Assembly: GCA_938040725.1 (NCBI GenBank)
Contig: CALHZX010000100.1
Span: 1 to 10,586, forward strand
Source of the DNA: an uncultured Actinomyces sp.
Lineage (GTDB): Bacteria > Actinomycetota > Actinomycetes > Actinomycetales > Actinomycetaceae
Length of the DNA: 10,586 nt
Reading direction: 5' to 3'
The position numbers were made by a program, and so were the translations under genes. This document shows, in pieces, positions 1 to 6,836 of the stretch (position 1 is its first letter; each line of letters starts with the position of its first letter). The notes beneath the pieces were generated by a model. That model searched no databases. It was not told the DNA's origin and was given only the letters and a program-made list of their open reading frames with translations.

Positions 1-191
1 TCCATCGGCTCGATGAGGGCCTGGTTGCCATCGCGCAGGTCGGTGGACATCCAGCGCGGCGCCTTCGTGATGCGCTTGGAGGGCCACTGGCGATCCGGCA
101 GATCGATCGGATTCGTATCGAGGAACGGCCGATACTTACGAATCGGCATGCGCGAGCCGGAGGGGACGGGAACAGCGGATGTAGTCTTCAC
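1..191 (-). CDS. leuA: 2-isopropylmalate synthase, N-terminal part (runs off the left edge)
   Basis: LeuA condenses acetyl-CoA with 2-oxoisovalerate in the first committed step of leucine synthesis, in the cytosol. Read on the minus strand, the sequence gives MPIRKYRPF, then DLPDRQWPSKRIT, then APRWMSTDLRDGNQALIEPM. This is the characteristic start of the actinobacterial long-form LeuA, and the DLRDGNQAL segment is the beginning of the catalytic HMGL-like barrel (R and D near the metal site). Only about 64 residues are present; the rest lies beyond base 1. The start is uncertain. A GTG at 191-189 gives a 14-residue leader ending in PSGSR before MPIRKYRPF, which fits relatives having an extension there. 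The ATG at 149-147 has no ribosome binding site. The frame stays open further upstream, so a still earlier start is possible. The gene is divergent from lctP. Identity is secure from the motif string; the start is not. Confidence 0.9.
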   Translation of the reverse strand, partial: MKTTSAVPVPSGSRMPIRKYRPFLDTNPIDLPDRQWPSKRITKAPRWMSTDLRDGNQALIEPM

Positions 192-373
192 ACTTCGTAG
201 TTTATCGACGAGGAACCGCCCGCGAGCAGGCGCTGCGCATACTGGACGTGAGATGCGGCGCGCTCCCCCATCCGGCACCGACAAAGAAAAACACTCAAAA
301 ATGTGTACGCCTCTGCGTTCATATGTCATGATGATTAGGTCCAATGTCCCACACACTGACACGCGGAGCAGCC
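192..373. promoter_or_regulatory. Divergent leuA/lctP intergenic region
   Basis: This 182-bp gap separates the divergent leuA and lctP genes and must hold the leuA promoter on the minus strand and the lctP promoter on the plus strand. I see no convincing -35/-10 pair. The best plus-strand guess is a CATGAT hexamer at 327-332 with a poor TGTACG 17 bp upstream (304-309). The stretch 285-340 is clearly more A/T-rich than its surroundings, as expected for a promoter. No strong terminator, T-box or clean GntR-type (LldR) operator was found. A GGAG ribosome binding site for lctP lies at 365-368. Confidence 0.4.
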
Positions 374-2035
374 ATGACCCCCCTCTTGTTAGCCCAATCC
401 TTTACCCCGTCGACGACTGCCGTCGCGGGTAACGTCTTCCTGACAGCCGTCGTCGGGCTTCTCCCGCTCGTCGTCTTCTTCGTCCTCATGGGCGTCTTTA
501 AGGTCGCCACCCACTGGTGCTCGATCATCTCCCTGGTGCTGTCCCTGGGCATCGCTGTCCTCGCCTTCCATATGCCCGTCGGCATGGCCCTCCTGGCCGG
601 CACGCAGGGCGCCGCGATGGGCTTCATGCCGATCATCTACATCATCATCGCGGCCGTGTGGCTCTACAACCTCACCGAAAAGTCGGGCCGCAGTGCCGAC
701 CTGAAGGCCGTGTTCAACACGATCGGCCGCGGCGACCAGCGCGCCCAGGCCCTCATCGTCGCCTGGTGCTTCTGCGGCCTTCTCGAGGGCCTGGCCGGCT
801 TCGGCGCTCCCGTGGCCATCACCTGCGCCATGCTCGTGACCCTCGGCGTCCCCAAGATCAAGGCAGCCGTCGTGGCCGTCGTCGGCAACGCCATCAACGT
901 CGGCTTCGGAGCTATGGCCATCCCCACGACCACCGCTGGCAAGCTCGGTGGCGCCGAGCCCGTGATCGTCGCCGGCGACATGGGCCACCTGACGTGGATC
1001 TTCTGTCTGTTCATCCCCTTCCTTCTGCTGTTCATCCTCGACGGCAGGCGCGGCGTCCGCCAGCTCTGGCCCCTTGCCCTCGTCGCCGGTCTCGCTGCCG
1101 GTGCGGGCCACTTCTTCACCCCCTCGGTTTCCTACGAGCTGACCGCGGTCGTCGCCTCCCTGCTCGGCTTCGCCGCCTGCTACGTGTTCCTGCTGGCGTG
1201 GGGTCCGACGACCCCCACGGAGTGCGCGACCGAGGCCGACGAGTCCGACAAGCCCACCGGCTCGCGCATCGGACTGGCACTCCTGCCCTACGTCCTCGTC
1301 GTCGTCATCATCGCGATCACGAAGCTGGCCAAGCCCGTCGCAGCCTTCTTCTCATCAACGGACGTGAAGATCCCGTGGCCCGGCATCTACGGCAACCTGC
1401 TGACCGGCGACGGAGCACCCTCGACCGCCGCGATCTACTCGCTGCAGATCCTATCCAACCCCGGCACCTGGATCTTCGTCACCGGCATCATCGTCGCCAT
1501 CGTGTACGGCACGAACTCCTCGAACGGACGCTTCCAGACCTCCGTCGGTGAGATGTTCGCGGTCCTGCCGCGCACCATCTACTCGCTGCGCATGGCCATC
1601 CTGACAATCGCCTCCGTCATGGCCCTCGCCTTCGTCATGAACTTCTCGGGCCAGACCACCTCGATCGGCGCCGCGCTGGCGACGACGGGCGCGGCCTTCG
1701 CCTTCCTCTCCCCCATCCTCGGCTGGATCGGCACCGCCGTCGCCGGTTCGGCAACCTCGGCGGGCGCTCTCTTCGCGAACCTGCAGTCGACCGCCGCAGC
1801 CGGCGCAGGCCTGGACCCATCCATCCTGCTGGCCGCCAACACGATCGGCGGTGGCATCGGCAAGATCGTCTCCCCGCAGAACCTCGCGATCGCCGCGACC
1901 GCTGTCGATTCGAAGGATTCCGATGCGGAGATCCTCAAGAAGGCCGCGCCCTACTCGGTCGGTCTGCTCCTGGTCCTGTGCGCCCTCGTGTTCATCGCAT
2001 CCCAGGGCTGGCTCGGCGCCTACATGCCGCACTGA
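374..2035 (+). CDS. lctP: L-lactate permease (LctP/LldP family)
   Basis: This is an integral membrane symporter of the lactate permease family (TC 2.A.14) that imports L-lactate, and probably D-lactate and glycolate, with protons. The 553-aa product has the usual family length and is almost entirely hydrophobic, with roughly a dozen membrane spans. Two family signatures are visible: LLEGLAGFGAPVAIT around residues 136-150, with its acidic E138, and GGGIGKIVSPQNLAIAAT near residues 491-508. The ATG at 374 is preferred over the in-frame ATG at 344. A GGAG (365-368) lies five bases before 374, whereas 344 has only a weak AGGT. The product then starts MTPLLLAQSFTP, as is typical of the family. 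In many bacteria this gene adjoins lldEFG/lutABC; here that operon lies about 5.3 kb downstream, past an accessory cassette. It is followed by its own terminator. Substrate preference cannot be read from sequence. Confidence 0.93.
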   Translation: MTPLLLAQSFTPSTTAVAGNVFLTAVVGLLPLVVFFVLMGVFKVATHWCSIISLVLSLGIAVLAFHMPVGMALLAGTQGAAMGFMPIIYIIIAAVWLYNLTEKSGRSADLKAVFNTIGRGDQRAQALIVAWCFCGLLEGLAGFGAPVAITCAMLVTLGVPKIKAAVVAVVGNAINVGFGAMAIPTTTAGKLGGAEPVIVAGDMGHLTWIFCLFIPFLLLFILDGRRGVRQLWPLALVAGLAAGAGHFFTPSVSYELTAVVASLLGFAACYVFLLAWGPTTPTECATEADESDKPTGSRIGLALLPYVLVVVIIAITKLAKPVAAFFSSTDVKIPWPGIYGNLLTGDGAPSTAAIYSLQILSNPGTWIFVTGIIVAIVYGTNSSNGRFQTSVGEMFAVLPRTIYSLRMAILTIASVMALAFVMNFSGQTTSIGAALATTGAAFAFLSPILGWIGTAVAGSATSAGALFANLQSTAAAGAGLDPSILLAANTIGGGIGKIVSPQNLAIAATAVDSKDSDAEILKKAAPYSVGLLLVLCALVFIASQGWLGAYMPH

Positions 2036-2055
2036 CCATTGCTGTGCATGTGATC

Positions 2056-2092
2056 GGAGGTCCCGGGAGGCAAATTGCTTCCCGGGACCTCC
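2056..2092 (+). terminator. Strong hairpin after lctP, probable terminator
   Basis: A 16-bp stem (2056-2071 with 2077-2092) encloses a 5-nt AAATT loop; one pair is a G-T wobble. It lies 21 bases after the lctP stop codon. The tract after the stem is CCCTTGTA rather than a clean T run, so termination could be incomplete and some transcription may read into the next gene 44 bases downstream. Confidence 0.75.
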
Positions 2093-2135
2093 CCCTTGTA
2101 GGCTCCCATCAGAAGTACGGACAAAGGAGACGCCA

Positions 2136-2423
2136 GTGCCTGACTTGAGTTTTTCAAGCGACGCCTTACGCACGGCCGCGCAATACGTCGACGAAGCGGC
2201 AACCTGCACAAAGGTCACGCCTCCCACCGGAGATCCGTGCAGCCGCGTCTACGCACAAAGGATCAGCGGGCCGATCAATGACCTCAACGAAGCAGAGACC
2301 ACGATCCAGGACGAGCTCAAGGCAATGCACGCCAATATGCTGAAGACGCTCCAGGAGTTCGAGGCGATGGAGAACGCGATCGCCATTTCCTTTACCGTAC
2401 CTAACGAGGAATGGCACGAATGA
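2136..2423 (+). CDS. Small helical protein, possible WXG100-like partner of the downstream effector
   Basis: The 95-aa acidic product begins MPDLSFSSDALRTAA and is predicted by eye to be mostly alpha-helical. It has two helical stretches, roughly residues 8-25 and 40-82, joined by a Pro/Gly/Cys-containing linker with Cys near residues 24 and 35. No signal peptide or membrane span is visible. The size and two-helix layout are like the ESAT-6/WXG100 and Lap-type small partners of type VII secretion substrates, but there is no WXG motif, so the family assignment is inference. The GTG at 2136 is chosen because an AAAGGAGA sits at 2123-2130, six bases upstream of the start; there is no ATG before residue 65 or so. 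Its stop overlaps the next start as ATGA (2420-2423), meaning tight translational coupling. It is the first gene after the lctP terminator and would head the cassette's transcript. Confidence 0.75.
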   Translation: MPDLSFSSDALRTAAQYVDEAATCTKVTPPTGDPCSRVYAQRISGPINDLNEAETTIQDELKAMHANMLKTLQEFEAMENAIAISFTVPNEEWHE

Positions 2424-3634
2424 TCACGAAAACCACGCTGTACGCGCTTGACCTAAGAAGCTTTTCCTTCGCAATCGAGGAGCTTGACGAGCAGCTGCGA
2501 GCGAATCAGGAGAAGCTGGACGACATCGCCCACGCGAAGGAAAGAATCGCGTCGGGTATGCAGGGGCAGAGCGCCCAGGCAATGATCGCCAAGCTGGATG
2601 CGCTCGCGCAGAAGATCACCGCTCACATCACGTCGATCCAACAGACACAGGCGGCCATCACCACCTACCGCACCAACAAGCAGCAGCTCCAACGTGAGGT
2701 CACCGACTACGTTGACAGTGTCGAACTCGATGGTTTTTCCGTGTCCGATGTCTGGATAGTCCTCCCCTCGGGCAATATGCTCGCCGCGCTTTCCCCACTC
2801 TATATTGGCGGAAAGTTCATTGCAGCAAGCATCGTGCAGCAACTACTCGCAGCGCTTGTAGAAACGTTTGTGCGATACGATCTTCAAGCCGCTCTCCATT
2901 CTGGCTCAGATGTCAAGCCCTATACAACGTCAGGCGGGTTCTCGACTATCGAACCCGACCGTTCCATTGAGTGGGATGACCACTTTCCCCACGGTTCTAA
3001 AGCAGGCCAAGACACTCCGGAAGACTGGGACAACTGGTACAAGTGGGAGCTGTACCGTCAAGGAGCGGGCTGGGTGTTACAACACTCCGACTCATATGAT
3101 TTCTACGGACACTTTCGGGAAAATACAGGTACTCCCAAGACCTTCAACTACGAAAAGGCTTACAGGGACGATGCCCGTATCCGAAACTACGTCAACACAG
3201 ACCTCAATGCGTCACTGCAGGCTGCGAATGAGGCAGTGATGGCCGGCCAGACAGACGTGACGCTCTATTCCCCCAAGCACGCAGTCGGCAGTCCGGCCAC
3301 CGAGAACTGGCAGAGAACGATTGGCGGCCACACGATGTACACCGACACGGATGTCAAGGTCGAGGGAGACACCGTGACCGCCACCGTTACCGTCTACGCT
3401 CGGGATCGTTGGAATTTCAATCGAGACAGTTCTGACATAGGCTCAGGCACGCCAGATGAGGTCAATGGGCGTTTTGAAGAGCTCGGGTGGGGAAAGAGCT
3501 TTGATTCCAGTGGCAGCCTAACCCGCACATACACCTGGAAAGTAGGCGAACAGCCACCCAGTCTGGATACGCACACCACCGAGAGCAACGAAGACCGTAA
3601 GACGCACGACTACGAAAAGTACAAGCCACGATGA
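2420..3634 (+). CDS. Putative exported effector with LXG/WXG-like helical N-terminus and distinct C-terminal domain
   Basis: The 404-aa product falls into three parts. Residues about 5-105 form a long amphipathic helical/coiled-coil region rich in Q, A, E and K, as in LXG or WXG-type type VII substrates. Residues about 108-150 are hydrophobic (SVSDVWIVLPSGNMLAAL through an LLAALV stretch) and could insert in a membrane. Residues about 155-404 are polar and rich in W, Y, D and N, and include an ENWQRTIGGH block (295-304) and DRWNFNRDSSDIGSGTPDE (329-347), NGRFEELGW and a terminal SLTRTYTWKVG. I remember similar C-terminal blocks from other actinobacterial effector-like proteins but cannot name a family; no nuclease or ADP-ribosyltransferase motif is visible. 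ATG 2420 is chosen over ATG 2411: GAGGA at 2406-2410 directly abuts 2411 but is nine bases from 2420. It is coupled by ATGA overlaps at both ends. A toxin role is inference; a structural surface protein is the alternative. Confidence 0.7.
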   Translation: MITKTTLYALDLRSFSFAIEELDEQLRANQEKLDDIAHAKERIASGMQGQSAQAMIAKLDALAQKITAHITSIQQTQAAITTYRTNKQQLQREVTDYVDSVELDGFSVSDVWIVLPSGNMLAALSPLYIGGKFIAASIVQQLLAALVETFVRYDLQAALHSGSDVKPYTTSGGFSTIEPDRSIEWDDHFPHGSKAGQDTPEDWDNWYKWELYRQGAGWVLQHSDSYDFYGHFRENTGTPKTFNYEKAYRDDARIRNYVNTDLNASLQAANEAVMAGQTDVTLYSPKHAVGSPATENWQRTIGGHTMYTDTDVKVEGDTVTATVTVYARDRWNFNRDSSDIGSGTPDEVNGRFEELGWGKSFDSSGSLTRTYTWKVGEQPPSLDTHTTESNEDRKTHDYEKYKPR

Positions 3635-3990
3635 GTTCACAACAGCTACTATCAGATGAATCCCTTAACCGCTATTTTCCGGCCCACACTCTGTTCCAGA
3701 TCCTGGACCGCAGTGTTGTCCTGCGCCCAGGCGAACTCCTCATCGGACCTTCGAATAGGTTTCTGATCATCTGCGCGGAGGCAACCGACGAGTGGGGTGC
3801 TTTGTTCGCCGAGCACTGCACCGGTGAATATACTGAGGAGCTCCACCTTCCTCACACTCTCGCGCGCCTCGCAGGCGAGACGTGGTTGACGGGACCGGAC
3901 CTACCAACCTATCTGGGCATCAGCTTCCCGGCGACCGACGTGGCCATCTGCGGTAACTACGTGTACATCTCATTCAATGTGGGAGCCTGA
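3631..3990 (+). CDS. Unrecognised 119-aa cytosolic protein, candidate immunity or accessory protein
   Basis: I do not recognise this protein. It has no signal peptide, lipobox or membrane helix. It alternates short strands and helices, with several hydrophobic beta-like stretches (FQILDRSVVL, RFLIICAEA, DVAICGNYVYISFNVGA) and three Cys (ICAEA, EHCTGE, AICGN). Its ATG overlaps the effector's stop as ATGA (3631-3634), with no good Shine-Dalgarno of its own, so it is probably translated by coupling to the effector. The next gene begins only three bases after its stop. A small soluble gene immediately behind an effector often encodes a cognate immunity protein or a chaperone, and that is the basis of the suggestion here. 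No family evidence supports a specific function. Confidence 0.75.
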   Translation: MSSQQLLSDESLNRYFPAHTLFQILDRSVVLRPGELLIGPSNRFLIICAEATDEWGALFAEHCTGEYTEELHLPHTLARLAGETWLTGPDLPTYLGISFPATDVAICGNYVYISFNVGA

Positions 3991-3993
3991 CCA

Positions 3994-4554
3994 ATGAAAT
4001 CACTCCGGCGGTTGTCCCTTCCCATGCTCGCCATCGCGGCGCTCGCCGCCGCGTGCAACCCTTTCACATCCAGGAACACGCCGGCGGCCGCGCCGACTCA
4101 GTATCCGCAGGACCCGCGCTTCGCCGAATTTGTCTACAAGAGCGATGAAGAGCCGACCGTTCAGGACCGGACGGACTCCGTGAACGTTCGTTGGCCAAAT
4201 TTGGAGGCGAGCGAGGTGCACGTCGTCGTCGAGTATTCTCCGGCACTTGCCTTTATCCCCGCACAGGACCCAGAATTCTGGCTGACCGCTGTTGCCACCG
4301 TCCCCGACGAGACGATCCAGCTCCTCGCAGAGGGAGAAGCCACCGACACACTCCTACCCGGCATCTATCCTCATCTCTACGAGTACGTACCCCAGGAGTG
4401 CAAGTTCACGACGATCGACCCGGAGTTCGCGGACAAGGCGCTCGCACCGGATAAAGGAAAGATCCCGCACGATTTCGGCCCCATGGACATACAAGCGATC
4501 GCCTTGTCCGAAGATTGCCACCTTCTCGTGTTCACCGCACTCGGCCACTCCTGA
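3994..4554 (+). CDS. Lipoprotein, tandem paralog copy 1
   Basis: This 186-aa protein has a bacterial lipoprotein signal: MKSLRRLSL, a hydrophobic core, then LAAAC with the lipidated Cys at residue 21. The -3 residue is Ala, so the lipobox is degenerate but acceptable. A short Pro/Ala/Thr linker follows, then a globular domain with DPRFAEF (40-46), PEFWLTAVATVPDETI (93-108), LLPGIYPHLYEYVP (120-133), FTTIDPEFADKALAP (138-152) and DFGPMDIQAIALSEDCHLL (160-178). Cys136 and Cys175 are conserved in all four copies and could form a disulfide outside the membrane. The ATG has a GGGAG at 3981-3985 inside the previous gene and starts three bases after its stop, so it belongs to the same transcript. 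Function is unknown. Surface immunity against the upstream effector-like protein is a reasonable inference, because multi-copy lipoprotein immunity genes next to type VII effectors are known elsewhere. Confidence 0.85.
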   Translation: MKSLRRLSLPMLAIAALAAACNPFTSRNTPAAAPTQYPQDPRFAEFVYKSDEEPTVQDRTDSVNVRWPNLEASEVHVVVEYSPALAFIPAQDPEFWLTAVATVPDETIQLLAEGEATDTLLPGIYPHLYEYVPQECKFTTIDPEFADKALAPDKGKIPHDFGPMDIQAIALSEDCHLLVFTALGHS

Positions 4555-4636
4555 GCCCCGCGATTCTCCCGCTCCTCCGCTCGAGCCCGCCCCGGCCTCG
4601 TCATGGAGCGCCCGAAGGATCCGCCCTAGGATAAAC

Positions 4637-5206
4637 ATGAAGCTCACTTTTAAGACCATCATGCCGCTCCTCGCGGTCGCGGCACTCGCCACCGCGTGCA
4701 ACCCGTTCACCCCCAGGAGCACGCCGGCGGCCACGCCGACTCAGTACCCGCAAGACCCGCGCTTCGCCGAATTCACGTACGAGACCGATGACGAGCTGGA
4801 GGTTCAGGAGCGCGTCGACTCATTCAACGAACGTATACCCGGACTGGGAGCGACCGACGGCCACGTCCTCGTAGCCCATTTCCGGGACGGCGCCGACCGG
4901 CAGCCGACGCCGGACCGCCAATTCTGGCTGACCGGTGTCGCCGAGGTCCCCGACACGACGATCACCATGCTCGTCGCTGACAGCATCGGCGGATCTTCGT
5001 TGTTGCCCGGCATCCACCCTCTCTTGTACGAGTACGTGCCCGAGGAATGTACTTTCACGACCGTTGACCCCGCCGTTGCTAACAAGGTCCTCGGCACCGA
5101 TCCGGAAGCCATCTATTCGGATTGGGGATCATTCGAGATCCGCGAGTTTGCGTTCTCCGCGCAGTGTAATCTCATCATCGTCACCGGCGATGGCCTCAAC
5201 GCCTAG
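4637..5206 (+). CDS. Lipoprotein, tandem paralog copy 2
   Basis: This 189-aa paralog of the preceding gene begins MKLTFKTIMPLLAVAAL and carries its lipobox at LATAC (Cys21). It shares DPRFAEF, QERVDSFNE, QFWLTGVAEVPDTTI, LLPGIHPLLYEYVPEECTFTTVDP and both later Cys (the second in AQCNLI). The C-terminal third is the most diverged: the DFGPMDI block of copies 1 and 4 is replaced by DWGSFEI. The ATG at 4637 follows AGGA (4628-4631) with a 5-nt spacer. A much longer frame upstream of it overlaps copy 1 and is not real. The 82-bp gap after copy 1 holds no terminator, so co-transcription is likely. The DNA of the signal/linker region is nearly identical to copy 1 (55 of 59 bases, 4715-4773 against 4072-4130), which points to recent duplication or gene conversion. 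Confidence 0.85.
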   Translation: MKLTFKTIMPLLAVAALATACNPFTPRSTPAATPTQYPQDPRFAEFTYETDDELEVQERVDSFNERIPGLGATDGHVLVAHFRDGADRQPTPDRQFWLTGVAEVPDTTITMLVADSIGGSSLLPGIHPLLYEYVPEECTFTTVDPAVANKVLGTDPEAIYSDWGSFEIREFAFSAQCNLIIVTGDGLNA

Positions 5207-5228
5207 CGCACTAACGTTCAGGACACTC

Positions 5229-5814
5229 ATGAAACCCACTCTCAAGCTTCTCGCTCCAGCTCTCGCAGTTATCGCTCTGGTATCCGCTTGTCTTCCGTCA
5301 GCCTCCTCCGGGCGTTCGTCCAGCCACAAAACTAAACTCAGCGCATCGAAGCTGGACCCTCGATTCGCTGAGTTCCGGTACACCTTCAAGAAAAAACCGG
5401 ACATTCAGGAGCGTGTCGATATTCTCAACGAGCAATGGCTCAACCTGGATGCGACGGAAGCTCACCTCACCCTCGCTTTCTCCCAAACTGGCTTCTTTGA
5501 ACTCAACATCGAACCCGAATTTTGGATGAGTGGCGTCGCGACCATCTCTGATGAAGCAACCATGATGCTCCTCAACAAGACAAACGACAGCAGAACCCTG
5601 CTGCCAGGCATCTACACGGGCCTTTACGAGTACGTTCCCAAGGACTGCACCTTCAGCAACATCGATCTCGAACACGCGAATATAACTCTCCAGCGCCCCC
5701 CACTTTTCACACGCAACCGTGCCCACAATTGATCCGATGATCATCCAAGATCTCGCTGTGTCGCAGGACTGCCATTTGATGGTCATTACCGCCCTCGGCC
5801 ACCGCAGCAGCTGA
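5229..5814 (+). pseudogene. Lipoprotein, tandem paralog copy 3, frameshifted in a C6 run
   Basis: The reading frame from ATG 5229 (AGGA at 5220-5223) gives a lipoprotein with LVSAC (Cys21), DPRFAEF, a QERVDILNE segment, PEFWMSGVATISDEAT, LLPGIYTGLYEYVPKDCTF and NIDLEH. It then runs into an unrelated tail and stops at 5732, 167 aa in total. Removing one C from the run of six at 5696-5701 restores the family frame: IDPMIIQDLAVSQDCHLMVITALGH, ending at 5812-5814. This matches the last block and second conserved Cys of copies 1 and 4. So the gene is a complete paralog with a one-base frameshift. The cause may be true decay, slippage-based on/off switching, or a base-calling error. If real, the truncated product lacks the second conserved Cys. 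This copy is the most diverged and appears less G/C-rich than its neighbours. Confidence 0.85.
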
Positions 5815-5873
5815 TAGATGCTGCTGTGCAGGCTCCGTCAATGACAGCCGGAACAATCCAGTCAAAGGAAAAC

Positions 5874-6431
5874 ATGAAGCTCACGCGCAAGGCCGTCGTA
5901 CCGCTGCTCGCCGTCGCGGCGCTCGCCTCTGCGTGCAATCCCTTCGCCCACAAGGCGGCTCCTCAATACCCGAAGGACCCACGCTTCTCTGAGTTCGTCT
6001 TCCACAGCAACGAAGAGCCCACCGTCAAGGATCAGACGGACTCCGTGAACCTACGTTGGCCGCACACGGAGGCGAGCGAAGCGCACCTCACCATCGCTTA
6101 TTCCAGCCAAACAGGTTTTCTTCCCGACAAGGACCCCGAATTCTGGCTGACCGCTGCTGCGACCGTCCCCGACGAGACGATCCAGCTCCTCGTGGAGGGG
6201 GCAACCACCGACACACTCCTGCCCGGCATCTATCCTCATCTCTACGAGTTTGTCCCACAGGACTGCGAGTTCACCACGATCGACCCGGAGTTCGCGGACA
6301 AGGCCCTCGCACCGAATAAGGAGAAGATCCCACACGATTTCGGCCCCATGGACATACGAGCGCTAGCCGTGTCCGAGGACTGTCACCTCCTCGTACTGAC
6401 CGCACTCGGCAATGCCTATCCCGAATCCTAG
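5874..6431 (+). CDS. Lipoprotein, tandem paralog copy 4
   Basis: The 185-aa product begins MKLTRKAVVPLLAVAAL with lipobox LASAC (Cys21) and has a shorter linker than copies 1 and 2. The globular part closely follows copy 1: DPRFSEF, KDQTDSVNLRWP, PEFWLTAAATVPDETIQLL, LLPGIYPHLYEFVPQDCEF, TTIDPEFADKALAP, IPHDFGPMDIRALAVSEDCHLL. The ATG at 5874 has AAAGGA just upstream (AGGA 5866-5869, 4-nt spacer); an in-frame ATG at 5841 has no such site and would bury the signal peptide. It is the last gene of the cassette. In DNA the C-terminal half is nearly identical to copy 1, with 38 of 39 bases matching at 6210-6248 against 4345-4383. The lipid-anchored location is well supported; the role as an immunity protein is inferred from context only. 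Confidence 0.85.
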   Translation: MKLTRKAVVPLLAVAALASACNPFAHKAAPQYPKDPRFSEFVFHSNEEPTVKDQTDSVNLRWPHTEASEAHLTIAYSSQTGFLPDKDPEFWLTAAATVPDETIQLLVEGATTDTLLPGIYPHLYEFVPQDCEFTTIDPEFADKALAPNKEKIPHDFGPMDIRALAVSEDCHLLVLTALGNAYPES

Positions 6432-6682
6432 AACAGGCTCCCCCTCGAACACGCCCGGCCTCGTCTCTCCGCCTGGCGCACGATGCCTCACCATGTGGAG
6501 ACTTGACATGCGGTGCCGTTATGCGGCTACCTGCAGGGGTTGCGCCTTCCCGATCGGGTGCAGCGTCTCGGCGCTAACGAGCTTCACCGTGGAAATTGTC
6601 GTCAGCGGTGACACACTCAGCTCCGATCTGACACCCCCACGTCGAGCAAAGCCATATTCCAAGCGCGCGATCGGCAGGATTA

Positions 6683-6758
6683 CACCCGTTAGGGAAGAGT
6701 CAACCTAATCGGGAAGATTCAACCCGATCAGAAGTGGTTGAATCTTCCCTAACGGGTG
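6683..6758. repeat. Three-arm palindromic element
   Basis: Three related arms lie side by side. Arm A (6683-6705) and arm C (6736-6758) are 23-bp inverted repeats with one mismatch. Arm B (6711-6724, GGGAAGATTCAACC) is a perfect 14-bp inverted match to 6736-6749 inside arm C, with an 11-nt loop. Arm C can therefore pair with A or with B but not with both. Arm B also sits between a small ATCGGG/CCCGAT dyad (6708-6713 and 6723-6728). Candidates are a repetitive intergenic element, a repeated protein-binding site, or a terminator-like structure after the lipoprotein array. There is no T run after it. Confidence 0.75.
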
Positions 6759-6836
6759 GAACACCTCATCGGCAACAAGTCTCATCGTGGGGCTAGCAAC
6801 GGACACCCCAACCGGCCAACACCATGCGCGGTGCCC

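Noticed and set aside
13..432. Plus-strand 139-codon frame at the left edge
   Set aside because: It overlaps leuA on the other strand and the lctP start, has no ribosome binding site and no coding character.
389..1119. Long minus-strand frames inside lctP
   Set aside because: Low-complexity Asp/Gly/Glu-rich or Arg/Pro-rich translations typical of antisense frames in high-GC genes; lctP itself is unambiguous.
2411..2419. Upstream ATG for the effector gene
   Set aside because: The GAGGA directly abuts this ATG with no spacer, whereas ATG 2420 has a 9-nt spacer and an ATGA overlap with the preceding stop.
4292..4636. N-terminal extension of lipoprotein copy 2
   Set aside because: This part overlaps copy 1 in another frame; the signal peptide and AGGA site clearly place the start at 4637.
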